Origin: Heracleum sosnowskyi
Lineage: Eukaryota; Streptophyta; Magnoliopsida; Apiales; Apiaceae
Reading direction: 5' to 3'
Assembly (NCBI GenBank): GCA_030848705.1
Contig: CM061240.1
Coordinates: 16,449,001 to 16,513,000, forward strand
DNA length: 64,000 nt
This document shows, one piece after another, positions 11,885 through 23,637 of the stretch (its first letter is position 1; the number at the start of each line of letters is the position of its first letter). Below the pieces are notes generated by a model. The model worked only from the letters and a program-made list of their open reading frames with translations, had not been told where the DNA came from and did no database searches. The position numbers and the translations under genes are program-made.

Positions 11885-12299
11885 TGTTGGAACCAGTTTT
11901 CTGTCGGGTCGGACTCCGAGTATCCCTTCGGGTTAACCTGTCAAAAGAGAAGAATGTGAGTGGTTTGGCCCCCGATTCACCTCCGGTGTGAGAATAAGTT
12001 AGAGGTTCCGGTAAGGTTTAATTGAACGTGCAAATGTTTGTGTATGTAAAAATGAGTATTATCTTGAATATGAAACCTGTTATGTGCTTTTATAGGCACT
12101 TTGGTACCGGCTCGCCCGAATTCTTCGGGGGCAACCGTCCACATACGTGGTCATGTTCTTCCGCCTGAATAGTCGGGTGACTTGGTCAAGCAACGGTCAG
12201 ATCCAACGGACCTAGCCGAATAAGTGGGCTGTGACCGTTCGGCCCAATTACTACTCGGCCCAATCACTATTCGGCCCAATCCTAGTCGGGCCCCCAACA
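11885..12299 (-). repeat. 3' LTR of the Tat element
   Basis: This 415-bp repeat differs from 23638-24052 at about nine positions, for example at 11957-11961 and 12066. It is GC-richer than the flanking AT-rich host DNA. Confidence 0.93.
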
Positions 12300-12549
12300 T
12301 GTCCCTAGACTTCGGTCGGATGTTAATGTGTTCGGAGTCCTATCTCTTCACTTCTCTTCGGGATAGATTCCAACGGTTTCGTGTCTATCCGTTGTGACAC
12401 GTCACCTAGAGAATCGTGCCGTAATTAATAATGACAACCGTAATTTCTTGAGATTAGTGCTGGATCATCACCGTTGAATCCCAAACGACTTTGATCGTAC
12501 GATCAAGATTAAATGTTCGCGTTTTACTGTCCAAACGTCACATATCCTT

Positions 12550-12560
12550 CTATATAAATA
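12550..12560 (+). promoter_or_regulatory. TATA box of the antisense gene inside the Tat element
   Basis: CTATATAAATA lies about 30 bp before a plausible start of transcription near 12590 and well upstream of the first coding exon at 13170. A leader exon would then end at 12698 (CACAA|GTAAGT) and join at 13165 (GATGCAG|GAAATATGG), giving a 5'-UTR intron 12699-13164. The element's own transcription runs the other way. Confidence 0.5.
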
Positions 12561-12858
12561 TAAAAAATTCCCCCCAAACATCGTCACTTATACATTCAAA
12601 AGTAACTCCATTTTGCCAGTTTCTTTCTAGCCCGTCCATTTGCAGTTATCAACGATTTCCATTGCCAAGTTCAAATCCTCCTCAGGTTCTTATCACAAGT
12701 AAGTTTTCTGTATCCTTTTGCGCGATTCACCATTTTGTATTTAGCCTGTATGTCTTCCTTACTGAATGTGTTCACCACTGTTTAGGCATAATAGTATTTT
12801 TGTTTGGGATATACTTGCTTACGAAAATGTGCCCGTAATTAGGTTTGTAGACAAACCA

Positions 12859-13020
12859 GTAGATAGATTTATCCTAAGAGCAGTTACTGAGACCAACTTG
12901 TCCCTAGAATTATCTTCGGGGCGGATTTATCCTTAGAACAATCTTCAGGGTGAATTTATCCTTAGAACAATCTTCGGGGTGAATTTATCCTTAGAACAAT
13001 CTTCGGGGTGGATAGTGCCT
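12859..13020 (+). repeat. Tandem repeat of a 29-bp unit inside the 5'-UTR intron
   Basis: About four copies of a unit near CTTCGGGGTGAATTTATCC followed by TTAGAACAAT, evenly spaced. Differences are few, so the expansion is recent relative to the rest of the element. Confidence 0.8.
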
Positions 13021-13169
13021 TAGAGGTCCCTCTTAGCTCTTCCATTAGGCGTTAGTGATTTCCCGACCGATCCCAGCCCTCTGTACTCGGCTTTTCTACT
13101 TTTCTTTTCTTCTTTCTTTGATCATGTCCGAGTACACGGCTAATTTCTTCATCCATTGATGCAGGAAAT

Positions 13170-15150
13170 ATGGATCGGTCGCCTTCTGGACCTGGTCAGT
13201 CGCCCAGATCTATATCCCCGGAGAGGTATCCATTCTTTAACGTTGAAGAATTTCCTGCGGCGAACCATCCCACTCGGCTAACCGAAGAGCGCGTAGCCAA
13301 GTTTCCCAAAGAATTCGAGATCCCGACGGGCGCTTGGCACACATACCTGCCCAGGGCTGCTGACCGTATATGGTACAATCCGCCCGTCCCCAAGGGTTAC
13401 GGGAGCGTGGCTACGGGAATCTCCGAAGCTGCCTTAAAATGCGGCTTTCGGGTCCCCATGCTCCCGTTAGTCAAGCAACTGTTCGCCCATATGGGGATTG
13501 CCCTGGGCCAGATGGATCCCAACAGGTTTCTGCATATGAACGGTTTCCAATGCCAATGTCTCGCAGCTAACGTCGATCCAACTCCCGCCTTGTTTTGGCA
13601 CCATCACGACTTTCGGAAGAACGGTAAGAGCAAAGGCTTTTACTCCATCGCCCGTCGCACCAACATGGCAGAATGGGTAGAAACCAACTCTAATAATAAG
13701 GGTTGCCACGATAAGTGGTGTTATATTTCGGGCCCGAAGATAAGGGCTTTGTCTCAATGGCGTGTGGTCGATCCCACTGTTCAGGTGGTTAAACCCGTGC
13801 TATCGGGTGCCGAATTGCACGAGTACCAACGTTTATGTAACTTTGACATGGGCCGAATCCCTTTAGAGGACCTTCGGAATAGGCAGTGGCTTTTCGCCCT
13901 TTGGGGTAATGGTAACATACTTCACCCTTTTTATTATTTTTTTCTATTACTGTACTCCTGTCTGCCTGCTGATACTTTCGATTATAATGTTTAACCCTTT
14001 TCTTTTCTTCTTACAGTGTCTTCTCGTCAAGCCATTGTTGAGAGGTAAAGGGCTAAGTTTGAGGCTGAGCAGACGGCTCTGGCGGCTAAAGCGGCTGAAG
14101 CGACTGAAGCGACCGGGGCGGGTGCTGCTTCCAACGATGGTCGCCAGGAGGGCGATAAAAGGAAACCTGAGCAATCGGCCCCGACATCTCCCCTTCCAAC
14201 CGACCATACGGAGCAGGCGACCGGGTCTGCCCAGGTTAGAAAAAGGGCTCGGCGGGGGGACGTTCTGAAGACATACGTCCCTCAGTGGGCGGTCTTAGAG
14301 TCTGATGCCATCGCCATGGCCGACCCTAAGGCGATCAAGGAGATAGCTCCTGATTTGTGTCGGGCCTTGGTGCTTCCGGCTGATCGCCCTACCTACGATC
14401 AGTTGGGCATCGCCGATGCTTGTGCCGACCTGATGGCCTTCCTTTCCAAGGTAGTATAGTTAATTTTCCTCTTAATTTCCTGTCTTTTCAGCTTTTTAAC
14501 CAAGTTCCCTTTCCTTGTTTTAGGCGACGCCGATGGCTGCTATCATCACCGACAAGGTGAAGGATATGCAGGGCAGATTCAGCCAAATTCAGGAACTGGA
14601 GGTTCGGGCCGTGAGATCGGAGACTACTCTCCGCCAAGCTGTCGGCGATGTGGAGAGGCTGGAAGGCCAGTCTGCGGCGCTGAGGGTTGACCGAGAGGCA
14701 ATGCAGAAAGAACTCGACTCCCTTCGGGCCAGGCTGACCCAGCGGAATCTGTCCCTCAAGGCTTCGAGGAAGATGGCCCGCAAGGAAACCAAGCTGCGGT
14801 TGAATGCCGAAGAACGGTGTTACCAGATGGGCCACGACGAGGTTGTGAGGAGGGCGGCTGCCAGGGGCTTAGAGCATCAGGCCTTGATAGAGCCCGACTT
14901 CAGCGATCCCGTTGGTCGTCCCGATGATGACGAGCCTCTGGTTGTCTCCTCTGGCGAGGATGAAGATTTGTCAGATTTGGCCTTCGAGCATTTGAGTTTT
15001 CCTTTATGTATTTGTACTTCATTAAGCCTTCGGGCCTTAAACCTTTGTAGCCTTCGGGCCTTGCGGTACTTGTTAGTGAATTTTCTTTGTCTTTTCGTCC
15101 ATATTTGCTATTTATTAATGTGTTTTCGGCTTTATTTTGCCTTAACATAA
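13170..15150 (+). pseudogene. Antisense three-exon ORF of a Tat element ('putative gypsy-type transposon' family)
   Basis: Exons 13170-13911, 14017-14450 and 14524 onward (stop near 15150) join with GT/AG introns in consistent phases (1, then 0). Exon 1 starts MDRSPSGPGQSP and holds a globular domain with RFLHMNGFQCQCLAANVDPT and LFWHHHDFR. It resembles the plant domain annotated as 'putative gypsy type transposon', known from Tat-type elements. Exon 2 is alanine- and charge-rich. Exon 3 is a heptad-like coiled coil (from ITDKVKDMQGRF to about LRARLTQRNL) followed by an acidic tail. The function is unknown. TAA at 14046-14048 interrupts exon 2 in frame, so this copy is broken. The last residues before 15150 run into a tandem repeat and may not be native. 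Confidence 0.75.
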
Positions 15151-15510
15151 TCCCAAACAAAATTTATGTATCTTCGGCTTCTATCTTCGCCTTTACGTAA
15201 TTAAATCAGTTTTGCGTCTCTTCGGCTCCAATTGCCTTGACGTAATTTTATCATTTATTTATGTGTCTTCGGCATCATTTCGCCTTAACATAATTTTATC
15301 GAAATTTATGTCTCTTCGGCTTCTATCTTTGCCTTAACATAATTGAATCAGTTTTATGTATCTTCGGCTTCATTTTGCCTTAACATAATTATCACAAAAT
15401 TTATGTCTTTTCGGCTTCTGATCTTCGCCTTAACATAATTACAACGGGTTTTAAACAAACTTATGCGTCTTCGGCTTCGAATCCTGCCTAACATAAACTT
15501 TGCTTTCTAT
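15020..15510 (+). repeat. Tandem repeat, units of about 60-75 bp, between antisense gene and integrase
   Basis: Six or seven diverged units contain TCTTCGGCTTC, then CGCCTTAACATAATT, then AAATTTATG. The first part (15020-15075) repeats CCTTCGGGCCTT. The array separates the 3' end of the antisense gene from the end of pol, which converge here. Confidence 0.85.
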
Positions 15511-15676
15511 TTCGCCTAAACATGGCCTGAATTCCCCTAAGTTTGGCTGTTTGGCTAGCCAATCGCCAAATTCATGGAATAATATTCAGAAAGTCTTGCG
15601 ACATTTATCGTTTTTGATCATCCCCGGATAAATGTCCGACTTTTGTTCGGCGGTGTTCCTTTAGGCTGGGCGAAGG

Positions 15677-16816
15677 CTACTGGTAGTACCTTCGTAATCG
15701 AGAGGCGTTCCATGTGTTCTTGATCGGATCGCCAGACATGGTTGTCAATTTGTAGGTACCGGGGCGAATCACTTCAGTCACTTTATACGGGCCTTCCCAG
15801 TTAGGCATTAGTTTTCCCTGCTTAGCTGGCATAGAGGTCGCCAATTCTCGCAGCACCAGATCTCCCACTATGAAGGTTCTTTTCTTCACTCCGGCGTCGA
15901 AGTATTGAGCCGCCTGAAGCTGATATTTCAGGTTCCTTAGGTGAGCCGCCTCTCTTTCTTCTTCCAACAAATCCACATTGGCCCGAAGGCCGAATTCATT
16001 TGTTTCGACGTTGAATATCTCTGTTCGGTAGGAGTCCAGTCCGACCTCTACGGGAACCAGGGCGTCTGTCCCGAATGCCAACTTGAAAGGCGTTTCTCCT
16101 GTCGATGAACGTGGGGTCGTTCGGTACGCCCACAACACCCAGTTTAACTCTTCTGCCCAAAGCCCCTTGGCGTCTCCCAGTCGCTTTTTTATCCCATCGA
16201 AGATGATTTTGTTTGCAGCTTCGATTGCTCCATTTCCTTGAGGATGACCGACCGAGCTGAATTTCTGTTGTATTCCAAAATGTGTCAAGAATTTTCGGAA
16301 CTTGTTCCCGATGAATTGGGTCCCGTTGTCGGATACACAGACTTTCGGGATCCCGAACCTGAGTATGACATGCTCCAACATGAACTTTTTCGCCGCTTCT
16401 TCGGTTATGGTCGCCAGCGGTCTTGCTTCAACCCACTTGGTCATATAATCGATCACCACGATGCAGTACTTAGCTTGTTTCGTGCTTTTGGGTAAGATTC
16501 CAACGATATCTACAGCCCACATGGCGAAAGGAATGGGACTTAGGACTGATGTCATTTCTTCTGGTGGTTGCTTCGGAATTGTACTGAATAACTGGCACTA
16601 TCGACACTTTTTTGCGTAATCGGCCGCATCTGCTCGCAAAGTCGGCCAATAAAACCCTTGCCTGAGGATTTTAAAAGCAAGTGACCGACCGGCAAGATGT
16701 TCTCCACATATCCCTTCGTGAACTGTTTCCAAAGCCAGTAGTTGTTCTTCGGGATCCAAACATCGAAGAAGAGGTTCTGTCGCCGACCTTCTATACAGCT
16801 TGTTCCCGACAATGGT
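15677..16816 (-). pseudogene. Integrase of the Tat element
   Basis: The catalytic core shows D16 (WAVDIVG), D76 (SDNGTQF) and E112 (GAIEAANK), numbered from the methionine at 16555. That gives the D,D35E spacing of retroviral-type integrases. The C-terminal region ends WNASRLRRYYQ with stop at 15677. Upstream in the same frame lies the zinc-binding region with HEGICGEHLAGR and ADYAKKCR, where TAG at 16600-16598 replaces a sense codon. A second nonsense codon, TAA at 16819-16817, separates it from RNase H. The core itself is uninterrupted for about 290 codons. Confidence 0.88.
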
Positions 16817-17885
16817 TTAGCTTGCTGCCCTGTACTTCACTTTTTGGGCCTCTTTCCGGTCTAGGGGCAGAGTACCTTTTTCCAGGTAGGCCCTGATCGG
16901 GGTCATCCAGTTGATGCCTTGATGGATTTCCATGCATTGTTGTTTATCGATTGAAGGGATCTTTACTTCAGTCAGGTAGATGGATCCTGTGAGGTTGTGA
17001 GTTTCGGCCGAAGCCAACCTTGACAAAGCATCGGCTCGGCTATTATCCTCTCTTCCCACTTGGCTCAACTCGAAGGATTCGAATGAGACCGATGAGTCCT
17101 TTACCTTTGTAGCATAAGCTTTTAGTCGAGGCTCCCTTTGTTCGTACTCTCCTGAAAAGTGCTTAACCACTAACATGGAATCACTGAATGCTCGTAAATT
17201 CCTTACCTCGAGCTTCTTGGCCAGGTTTAGTCCAGCTAACAGTGCTTCGTACTCGACCTCGTTATTTGTTAACGGGAAAGAGAATCTTATCGCCTGGCAG
17301 ATTTCGAACCCATCTGGGCTTGAAAGAATTAATCCTGCCCCACATTTTGATCCGGCTACCGACCCATCTACGAACAATTTCCACCTTCCTGGCGATCGGA
17401 TCAACTGCTCTTCGGGAGCTAGGTCTTTTGGTCCTGAAAAATGGCATTCGACCATGAAGTCTGCCAATGCTTGTGCCTTAATGGACGTTCTGGGGATGTA
17501 CTCCAAGTCATACTCCCCCAATTCGATGGACCAGGCCACCACTCTTCCGGACGCCTCCGGCCTTGTCAAAATTTTCTTCAGGGGTTGATCAGTTATGATT
17601 TGTACCGTTCGCCCTTGGAAGTAATGACGTAGCTTTCGAGTCGCCATTATGAGGCCATATGCGAACTTTTCTGCATTTAGATATCTTGTTTCCGCATCTT
17701 TCAATATGTGGGATACGTAGAACACTGGGTGTTGAGAATTTTTATGTTCTTTCACCAATACTGCTCCAAGTGTTCGGTCTGGTCAAGTATAACTGTAATG
17801 TTTCCTTCGGGTCTGGTCTCATCAAGAGAGGCGCCTTGGTGAGGTATTCCTTCACGTCTTCGAATGCCTTCTGGCAATTTGGTCC
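16817..17885 (-). pseudogene. Dual RNase H region of the Tat element
   Basis: The ORF from 17758 starts in the classic RNase H region (VFYVSHILKDAETRY, LRHYFQGRTVQIITDQ) and continues into a second domain with catalytic D in FVDGSVAG, E in NNEVEYEALLAG, D in FSDSMLVVKHF and D in NSRADALSRLAS. Two RNase H-like domains in a row characterise Tat elements. A one-base frameshift near 17760-17780 and a nonsense codon at 17888-17886 separate this from RT. Confidence 0.85.
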
Positions 17886-18578
17886 CTATTTAAAATTCTT
17901 CGAACCTCGGAGTGCTTCAAAGAAGGGTAGTGCCTTTTCTGCTGATCGGGAAATAAATCTTCGCAGGGCCGCCATGCGGCCGGTCAACTTCTGTACATCC
18001 CGGACTGTCTTCGGTTGTTCCATGTCGATTACTGCTTGTATCTTTTCCGGGTTCGCCTCAATCCCTCGAGCACTGACCATATACCCCAAGAACTTTCCAC
18101 TGGAAACTCCGAATGTACACTTGTTCGGATTAATCTTCATGATGTGCTTCCTTAGTGTTTCGAAGCACTCTTGGAGGTCCTTCATGTGGTCTTCGAACTG
18201 AGATTTAACGATCATGTCATCTACATAGCATTCCATATTTCTTCCGATTTGTTTGTAGAAGATCCGGTTGACCACTCTTTGGAATGTGGCCCCTGCATTT
18301 TTCAGGCCGAAAGGCATTTTGATGTAGGCGTATGTTCCTTTCGGAGCGATGAATGCTGTCTTCGGAATATCCTCGGCATTCATTGCTATCTGATGGTATC
18401 CTGAAAAAGCATCTAAAAAGCTAAGTACCTGATATCCTGCAGTGGCGTCTGTCAGCTGGTCAATGCTGGGTAGCGGATAGTGGTCCTTCGGACAGGTTTT
18501 GTTTAAATCGGTATAGTCAACACACATTCGCCATTTGTTGTTTACTTTCTTCACCACTACCACGTTGGCTAGTGATAA
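17886..18578 (-). pseudogene. Reverse transcriptase (main part) of the Tat element
   Basis: The palm domain contains WRMCVDYTDLN, the F/A-SGYHQI region, KMPFGLKNAGATFQ and the catalytic CYVDDMIVK. It then enters the thumb/connection (FLGYMVSARGIE). The N-terminal part of RT lies beyond an insertion, at 19898-20100. The segment is preserved for 225 codons and ends at a stop at 17888-17886. Confidence 0.9.
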
Positions 18579-19897
18579 GCGTGAGCTTTATCCTAATTTT
18601 CTCCCTATATTTTAGTTATTTTGTATTGATTTTGGATTTTTATTTAATAAATTATAATGTTTTATTGTAGGTATCAAGGAATTTTAATAAAGGAAGGATT
18701 GGAGCTTAAATGGCAAGAATTGGAGATTAATTTGATTAAAAATCGGATTTTATGACCCACTTGCGCAGTCCACACTGTTTGGGCCATAACCGGAGTTCTA
18801 TAAGTCCGATTCAGACGATTCAACAGCCCATGAAAAGCTTGTGAGAAGGGCTTTAATTCAGAAGTGGCCTTGATATTAAAATAAATCCGAGTCAGTCCAG
18901 AAGAAGAGCCCAACAGTCAGCTACGAATTTCTTTGCTGGAATTCAATTCTGTTTGGGAAATCTCCTTGTAATTGTATTAAATAATTAAAAATACTTTTAT
19001 TATAGATATTATTAGATATAGATCAGACCTAATACAGAGAGAGAACGTAAGAGGATAAAGAAGGAGCCGCACAAGGGAGGAGGAGAAGCCATCTACATAC
19101 AAGAATTCAGCCATTGAAGACATTCAATTGGCTTTGTTTTCTCTTATCTTTTATTTATCTCTTCTTATGAACATGTGTTGGTTGACTTGGAGTTGTTTTG
19201 ATACTATGATTATGAACTAATTGTATAAATTTGGGATTTTTATGGAACCCTAGCATGAGATTATTGGTGTTTTGTTAAAGAGTACTGTATGTGGTTCTAC
19301 AGTTTATTCATTCAAGTGCTTTTCATGCTAATACTTGCTATTGTCTGATCAAATTTAGTGGGTTAATGAGTTAATTATAATATCGAGAGAGTTATAGTTA
19401 ATTGACATAAAACTTGAATGGTGCATGCTTATATCTTTTGATTATAATATTATTACAGTATAGACATATATTGTGACCATGCATAGCTTTGCGAATTGGT
19501 ACTTAATTGTATTCTGAGGAGTAAATTGGCATAGACATATGTTAGTTTACTTGGTAGGAATTATACCATAGTGATTTCGAGAGAAACCTATGACCATTGA
19601 ATTCTAGCTAGTGAACTGTGAATTGTTATAGTGCTACGCGACTCTTTTACTGATTTTCATGTGTTAGGGGGAAGTAATTATCCTGACTTATCTTCTCATA
19701 TCTGAATCTCGTAAAACTCTCTTTGCTAGTATAATATTAGTTAGTTAATTAATTAGTTTTAGTAGAAAAATCAAAACCCAAATCTTGTGTTCGATAACTG
19801 AATTGTAAGATTTTACTTGCGATTAATACAAATTTGCAGTCTTTGAGGAACGAAATCTGGTATTCACTACTATATTACTTGTTTCAATGAATTTTGC
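18579..19897 (+). mobile_element. LTR-like insertion, about 1.3 kb, splitting reverse transcriptase
   Basis: RT codons stop at the CTA-GCC (Leu-Ala) of LANVVVVKK on one side and resume at about 19898 with KLLEAKFIE on the other. The intervening DNA begins TGATAAGCGTGAGC, is AT-rich and codes for nothing. It ends with TGAGGAACGAAATCTGG and GTATTCACTACTATATTAC, which recalls the end of long plant gypsy LTRs. I find no clean target duplication, and a few RT codons expected at the junction are absent. A solo LTR with a small target deletion is the best guess. Confidence 0.5.
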
Positions 19898-20858
19898 TTC
19901 TAATAGTTTTTCCACTTCGGCTTAGATGATTTTCTGTCTTTCCATGGCGAATGTTCTCTTCCTTTGCTTTACTGGCTTTGCCTCGGGCTTAACATTAAGA
20001 CAATGCCTCACCGTCTTTGGATCCAAACCAGGCATGTCCTCGGGCCCCCAGGCGAAGACGTCGTGGTATTGTCTGACCACTTCAATCACTTTCTTCTTCA
20101 GGTTGGGCTCCATATTTTTCCCGATTCGAACCATCTTTCCCGAACAACCTGCATATAGCTCCACCTCTTCGGTTTCTGCTGCTGGTTCGGCAATTGGGCT
20201 AGATAGGTCTGCCCTAAACTTTTCTAACTCGATGTTCATGGTTTGGCGACTTCCGCTAGACTCGCCTTCAGTCCTCTTTCTCTTACCCCCTTCGGTCAGC
20301 TCAAAATCCTGATCTTTGTCTAGATCGTCTAACATGATGATTCGGGCGGTTTTTTGATCGCCTCTCATTTCCCCGACGCCATGCTCAGTCGGGAATTTCA
20401 ATTTGAGATGAGGTATCGACGCCACCGCCTGGAAGGAGGTAAGGGCCGGCCTTCCGAGAATAGCATTGTAGGGGCTTTCTACCCGAACCACGTAGAATTT
20501 AACCTGCTTTTCCACAGTATATGGAGCTTTACCCAAAATAACAGATAGAGTGATGGTACCTTCGATAGGGACTGGCTGATTCCCGAAGCCGTAAAGAGGT
20601 GCTTCGTGGCAGGGCTCCAGTTGTTCTCCTCCAAGGTTCATTTTGCTATACGTCCGATGATATAGAATGTTCACCGAACTTCCACCGTCTACCAAAGCTT
20701 TCCATATTTTATTTTGGCCGATCACCGGGTTGATGAGCAAGGGATCTTCGTGAGGCCAAATCACATCCTCATAATCATCTTCGGTGAACATGATTGGCAT
20801 CGCCTGCTTGGCGGATTGAAACTGGTATAAGTTGTAGACCTGCTTTGCATACCTTTTC
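19898..20858 (-). pseudogene. Protease and N-terminal RT region of the Tat element
   Basis: Reading from 20858 downward, the aspartic protease active site is ALVDGGSSVNILY (D-G-G rather than D-S/T-G, as usual for this lineage). A glycine-rich flap region follows, with NAILGRPALTSFQA. The later part (HDVFAWGPEDMPGLDP) is the standard pre-RT linker. TAA at 19924-19922 breaks the frame within RMFAMERQ-like RT sequence. The right side joins gag in frame once the solo LTR at 20859-21986 is discounted. Confidence 0.85.
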
Positions 20859-21986
20859 TGTAAAGCATAATGTAACATAAGATGTAAAAGAGATAACTAC
20901 AACTCAACAAAGGACAAGACAGACAATAGTATTAATAGAAGCACAAGAATCCAGAATCAGAGAAGAAAATGTAAACTCAAAAAATCAAAATACGTTATGT
21001 ATTCTTGAAGTCCGTAAACAGGTCACGGAAAGAAGTTCATGAAAATGTTCAAGCCTCAGTGACAGCAATAGAAACAAGACTTTGAAGACGACAGAAGTAT
21101 GTGAATGATTTAGGGTTCAGTACCACGGGATTCCAGTGATGAAGCAACCAGAACGACAAGGGACGTATCAGCAGCATTATAATTGAAGTCATAAAATAAG
21201 AATTGATCAAGTGTTATTCATCTGTGAACCAGACCAGTTGCACTAGGTGACGGCACTGAAAAGATCAAGTTGTTTTTATCGTCTCAGAAGAAATTGATAC
21301 AGTCCAAAACTTAAACACCCAGGAGCTCAGGAGTAATTACTAAAGGACAAAAGACAAGAAAAAGTATTCGATAGTTTTTCTTTTGAAAAAACTATCGAAT
21401 GGTGGTTGAAGTGATTCATTGAATAACCAAGTGAATTAATTTGGCATTCGATAGTTTTGATTTAAAAACTATCGAATGGCAAATTGATTTATTCCATTCG
21501 ATGGATTTTTAATCCATTCGATGGTTTTTCAATTCATGGAGCAGGTGAAAAGTTGTGCTTGTCTGACAGGTTGATGAAGATCCAACAGCCAAGAATATTC
21601 TATTCTAAATGGTTCGATGGTTTTCAATTTAAGTCTGCAGTTAATACAGAGTGAAGAATGTGTCTTCTTCAGTTAAGGATTTTAACACAGAGACATTACT
21701 GAGAGAGAGAAGAGCCGGAGAAAATTATCAGAGAAATTAATAGTGCTCAGAACTTGATCATTGTTTTGTATTTGTGTAACCTTAAACTCATTGACGCTAA
21801 TCTACGGATTAGAAATTGTAGCACCCCTCGAGGTTTATATTTATAAAAAGATATATTCCCCGAAACTTGATTTGGTTTGGTGTGTTTGATTTCGTTATAG
21901 AACTGAAAGATTAATCCGCGAACGAAATTAAATTATTTGTGAGTATCGTATTCAACCCCCCCTTCTACGATACTTTGGACCTAACA
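20859..21986 (+). mobile_element. Solo copia LTR inserted in the Tat gag-pro junction
   Basis: The 1128-bp insert starts TGTAAAGCATAATG, ends GGACCTAACA and is flanked by a perfect 5-bp duplication TTTTC (20854-20858 and 21987-21991). It is homologous to the 1.7-kb LTRs at 49813-51516 and 59282-60983. Shared words include GATAACT-CAACA near the start, TGTGAACCAGACC, TTCGATAGTTTTT, CGAGGTTTATATTTATAAAA and CTACGATACTTTGGACC. There is no internal region, so it arose by LTR-LTR recombination. It lies in the opposite orientation to the host element. Confidence 0.9.
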
Positions 21987-23583
21987 TTTTCTTTGCCGTC
22001 TTACTGTCTCGTCCTAGGGTGCTTCCGCCGAATATAGTCTTTACTTCGCCCCTGTACCTTTCGACCTCTTCGGGCTCTTTTCGTTTGTCTTCCTTCGGGG
22101 CTAGCTTATCCCTCAGGTCTTTGACAAATTTATTCAGTTCTCCCTCCTTGATCATCTTTTCTATAATTTTTTTTAAATGGTAACACTCGTCAGTGTTGTG
22201 ACCCTTGTCCTGATGATAATCGCAATACTTGTTGTCATTCTTCTTATAATCGGGCATCTTCATTCGTGCTGGGCGAACGAAGCCAGGCTTTCCTTTTATC
22301 TCATGGAGAATCTTCGAGATTGGTGCATTCAGAGGGGTAAATGATGTGCCATTTCTATCTCTCCTTCGTTCGGCAGCTTTATCGCGACCCTTCGCCTCAT
22401 CTCGCCTATCATCGAATCTCCGCCCTGAATCGTACCTGTCATACCCTTTTCTCCCCTTGTCTTCTCTCCTGACTTCTTTATACCCCCCGATGGATTCCAT
22501 CTTCCTTCGGATGCTCTCACCCCTCAAGTATATATCATTCAGGGATTTAGGGGGAATATCGTAAAGAGAAGATCGGAGTTTTTTACCTTTGATGGGGTCT
22601 AGTCCTGTTGATAAGAATCTAGCGGCCTTTACTTTGTCCAAATTTGTCACCATTCCAGCTTCTTCCTTAAACCTAGCCAAATAATCTCCCAACTCTTCGT
22701 TCGGCCTTTGTCTACAGTGGATCAAAGCTTCGGTGTCCTTCTCTCTTCGGCACAAGTGCGAATAGTGCCTCAAGAATTTCCTTTTTAGCTGGTCGTAAGA
22801 GCATATCGACCTTGGTTACATTGACCTGTACCACATGGTAGCTGGACCCTTCAGATATGTCTTGAACATCATACAAAGCATGACGTCACAGTGTCCCATT
22901 CCTGTCATAAGGGACTCATACTTCTCGCAATGGTCTTCAGGATCACCTTTCCCATTGAATTCGTTCATCTTCGGGAATTGTCTTCCAGGGGGAGGCCTAT
23001 ACTGCTCAATTTCCTCCGACACTACTGGCTCGTGACTAATTCTACGATCGTCGAACATCGCCTTCTCCATTCGGCTCAGCCTGTCTTTCATGCGAGGATC
23101 TCCTTCCTCGTCGGTGTCCGATCGTACGGTCACCTTTGAACGGATCCTTCGGGGGTGTGATTCAGAGTCCGAAGACCCATCTTCATCATTATGCACCCTC
23201 TTTTCTCTCCTGTGACTGGTCTGTACCAGTATTTGTTCTCCGGTCTCCACAACACCTTGGAGAGCCTTTTCCTCAGCATCCAGCTCAGCCCTTCGCCTTT
23301 TAATTGCTTCCAGCTTAGCGAGATCCTCATCCCTCTTCTTCGCCCTAGCTTGGGCTTCGGCTTCCAGCCTTTCCTTTTCCCTCTGCGTTCCTCCTCTGGC
23401 AGCAGCTTCCTCACGCCATTTAAGAATCATGGCCTTTTTCTCTTCGGGAGTATGCATTGGTCCCTCCTCCAACTCATCATCGAAATTGAGAATTCGATTA
23501 ATAGGAGGCGTAGTCGTAGAGGGACCTTGGCGATGAGTCTCAGCAAAACCGAGGGCCCTATCTTCAGAACTATCAATTGTCAT
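21987..23583 (-). pseudogene. Gag of the Tat element
   Basis: The start is ATG at 23583 (MTIDSSEDRALGF), about 55 bp from the 5' LTR. Residues 40-120 form a charged coiled coil (REEAAARGGTQREKERLEAE). The capsid-like region follows (QFPKMNEFNGKGDPEDH, then RHYSHLCRREKDTEALIHC and LARFKEEAGMVTNLDK). Near the end a zinc-binding stretch reads YCDYHQDKGHNTDEC (C-x2-H-x4-H-x4-C). One TAA at 22818-22816 interrupts the frame. The two halves are in the same frame, so this is a point change and not a frameshift. Gag runs directly into the solo LTR at 21986. Confidence 0.87.
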
Positions 23584-23617
23584 CGTTCTCAGCTAATGTC
23601 ACAAATTTGCTTACACG

Positions 23618-23637
23618 TTCCCACAGACGGCGCCAAA
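23618..23637 (-). promoter_or_regulatory. Primer-binding site of the Tat element
   Basis: On the minus strand the first bases inside the 5' LTR read TTTGGCGCCGTCTGTGGGAA. This is the TGGCGCC-type primer site common in plant Ty3/gypsy elements and it fixes the element's orientation. Confidence 0.8.

Noticed and set aside
12491..12838. 115-codon plus-strand ORF just inside the Tat 3' LTR
   Set aside because: It overlaps the TATA box, leader exon and first part of the 5'-UTR intron of the antisense gene and has no recognisable domain. It is more likely a chance frame.
15020..15510. CRISPR-like or coding repeat
   Set aside because: Units are diverged, irregular and within a plant retrotransposon. 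There is no spacer/repeat pattern.
22773..22818. Frameshift in the Tat gag
   Set aside because: The two halves are in the same frame (42 bases apart); a single TAA separates them.
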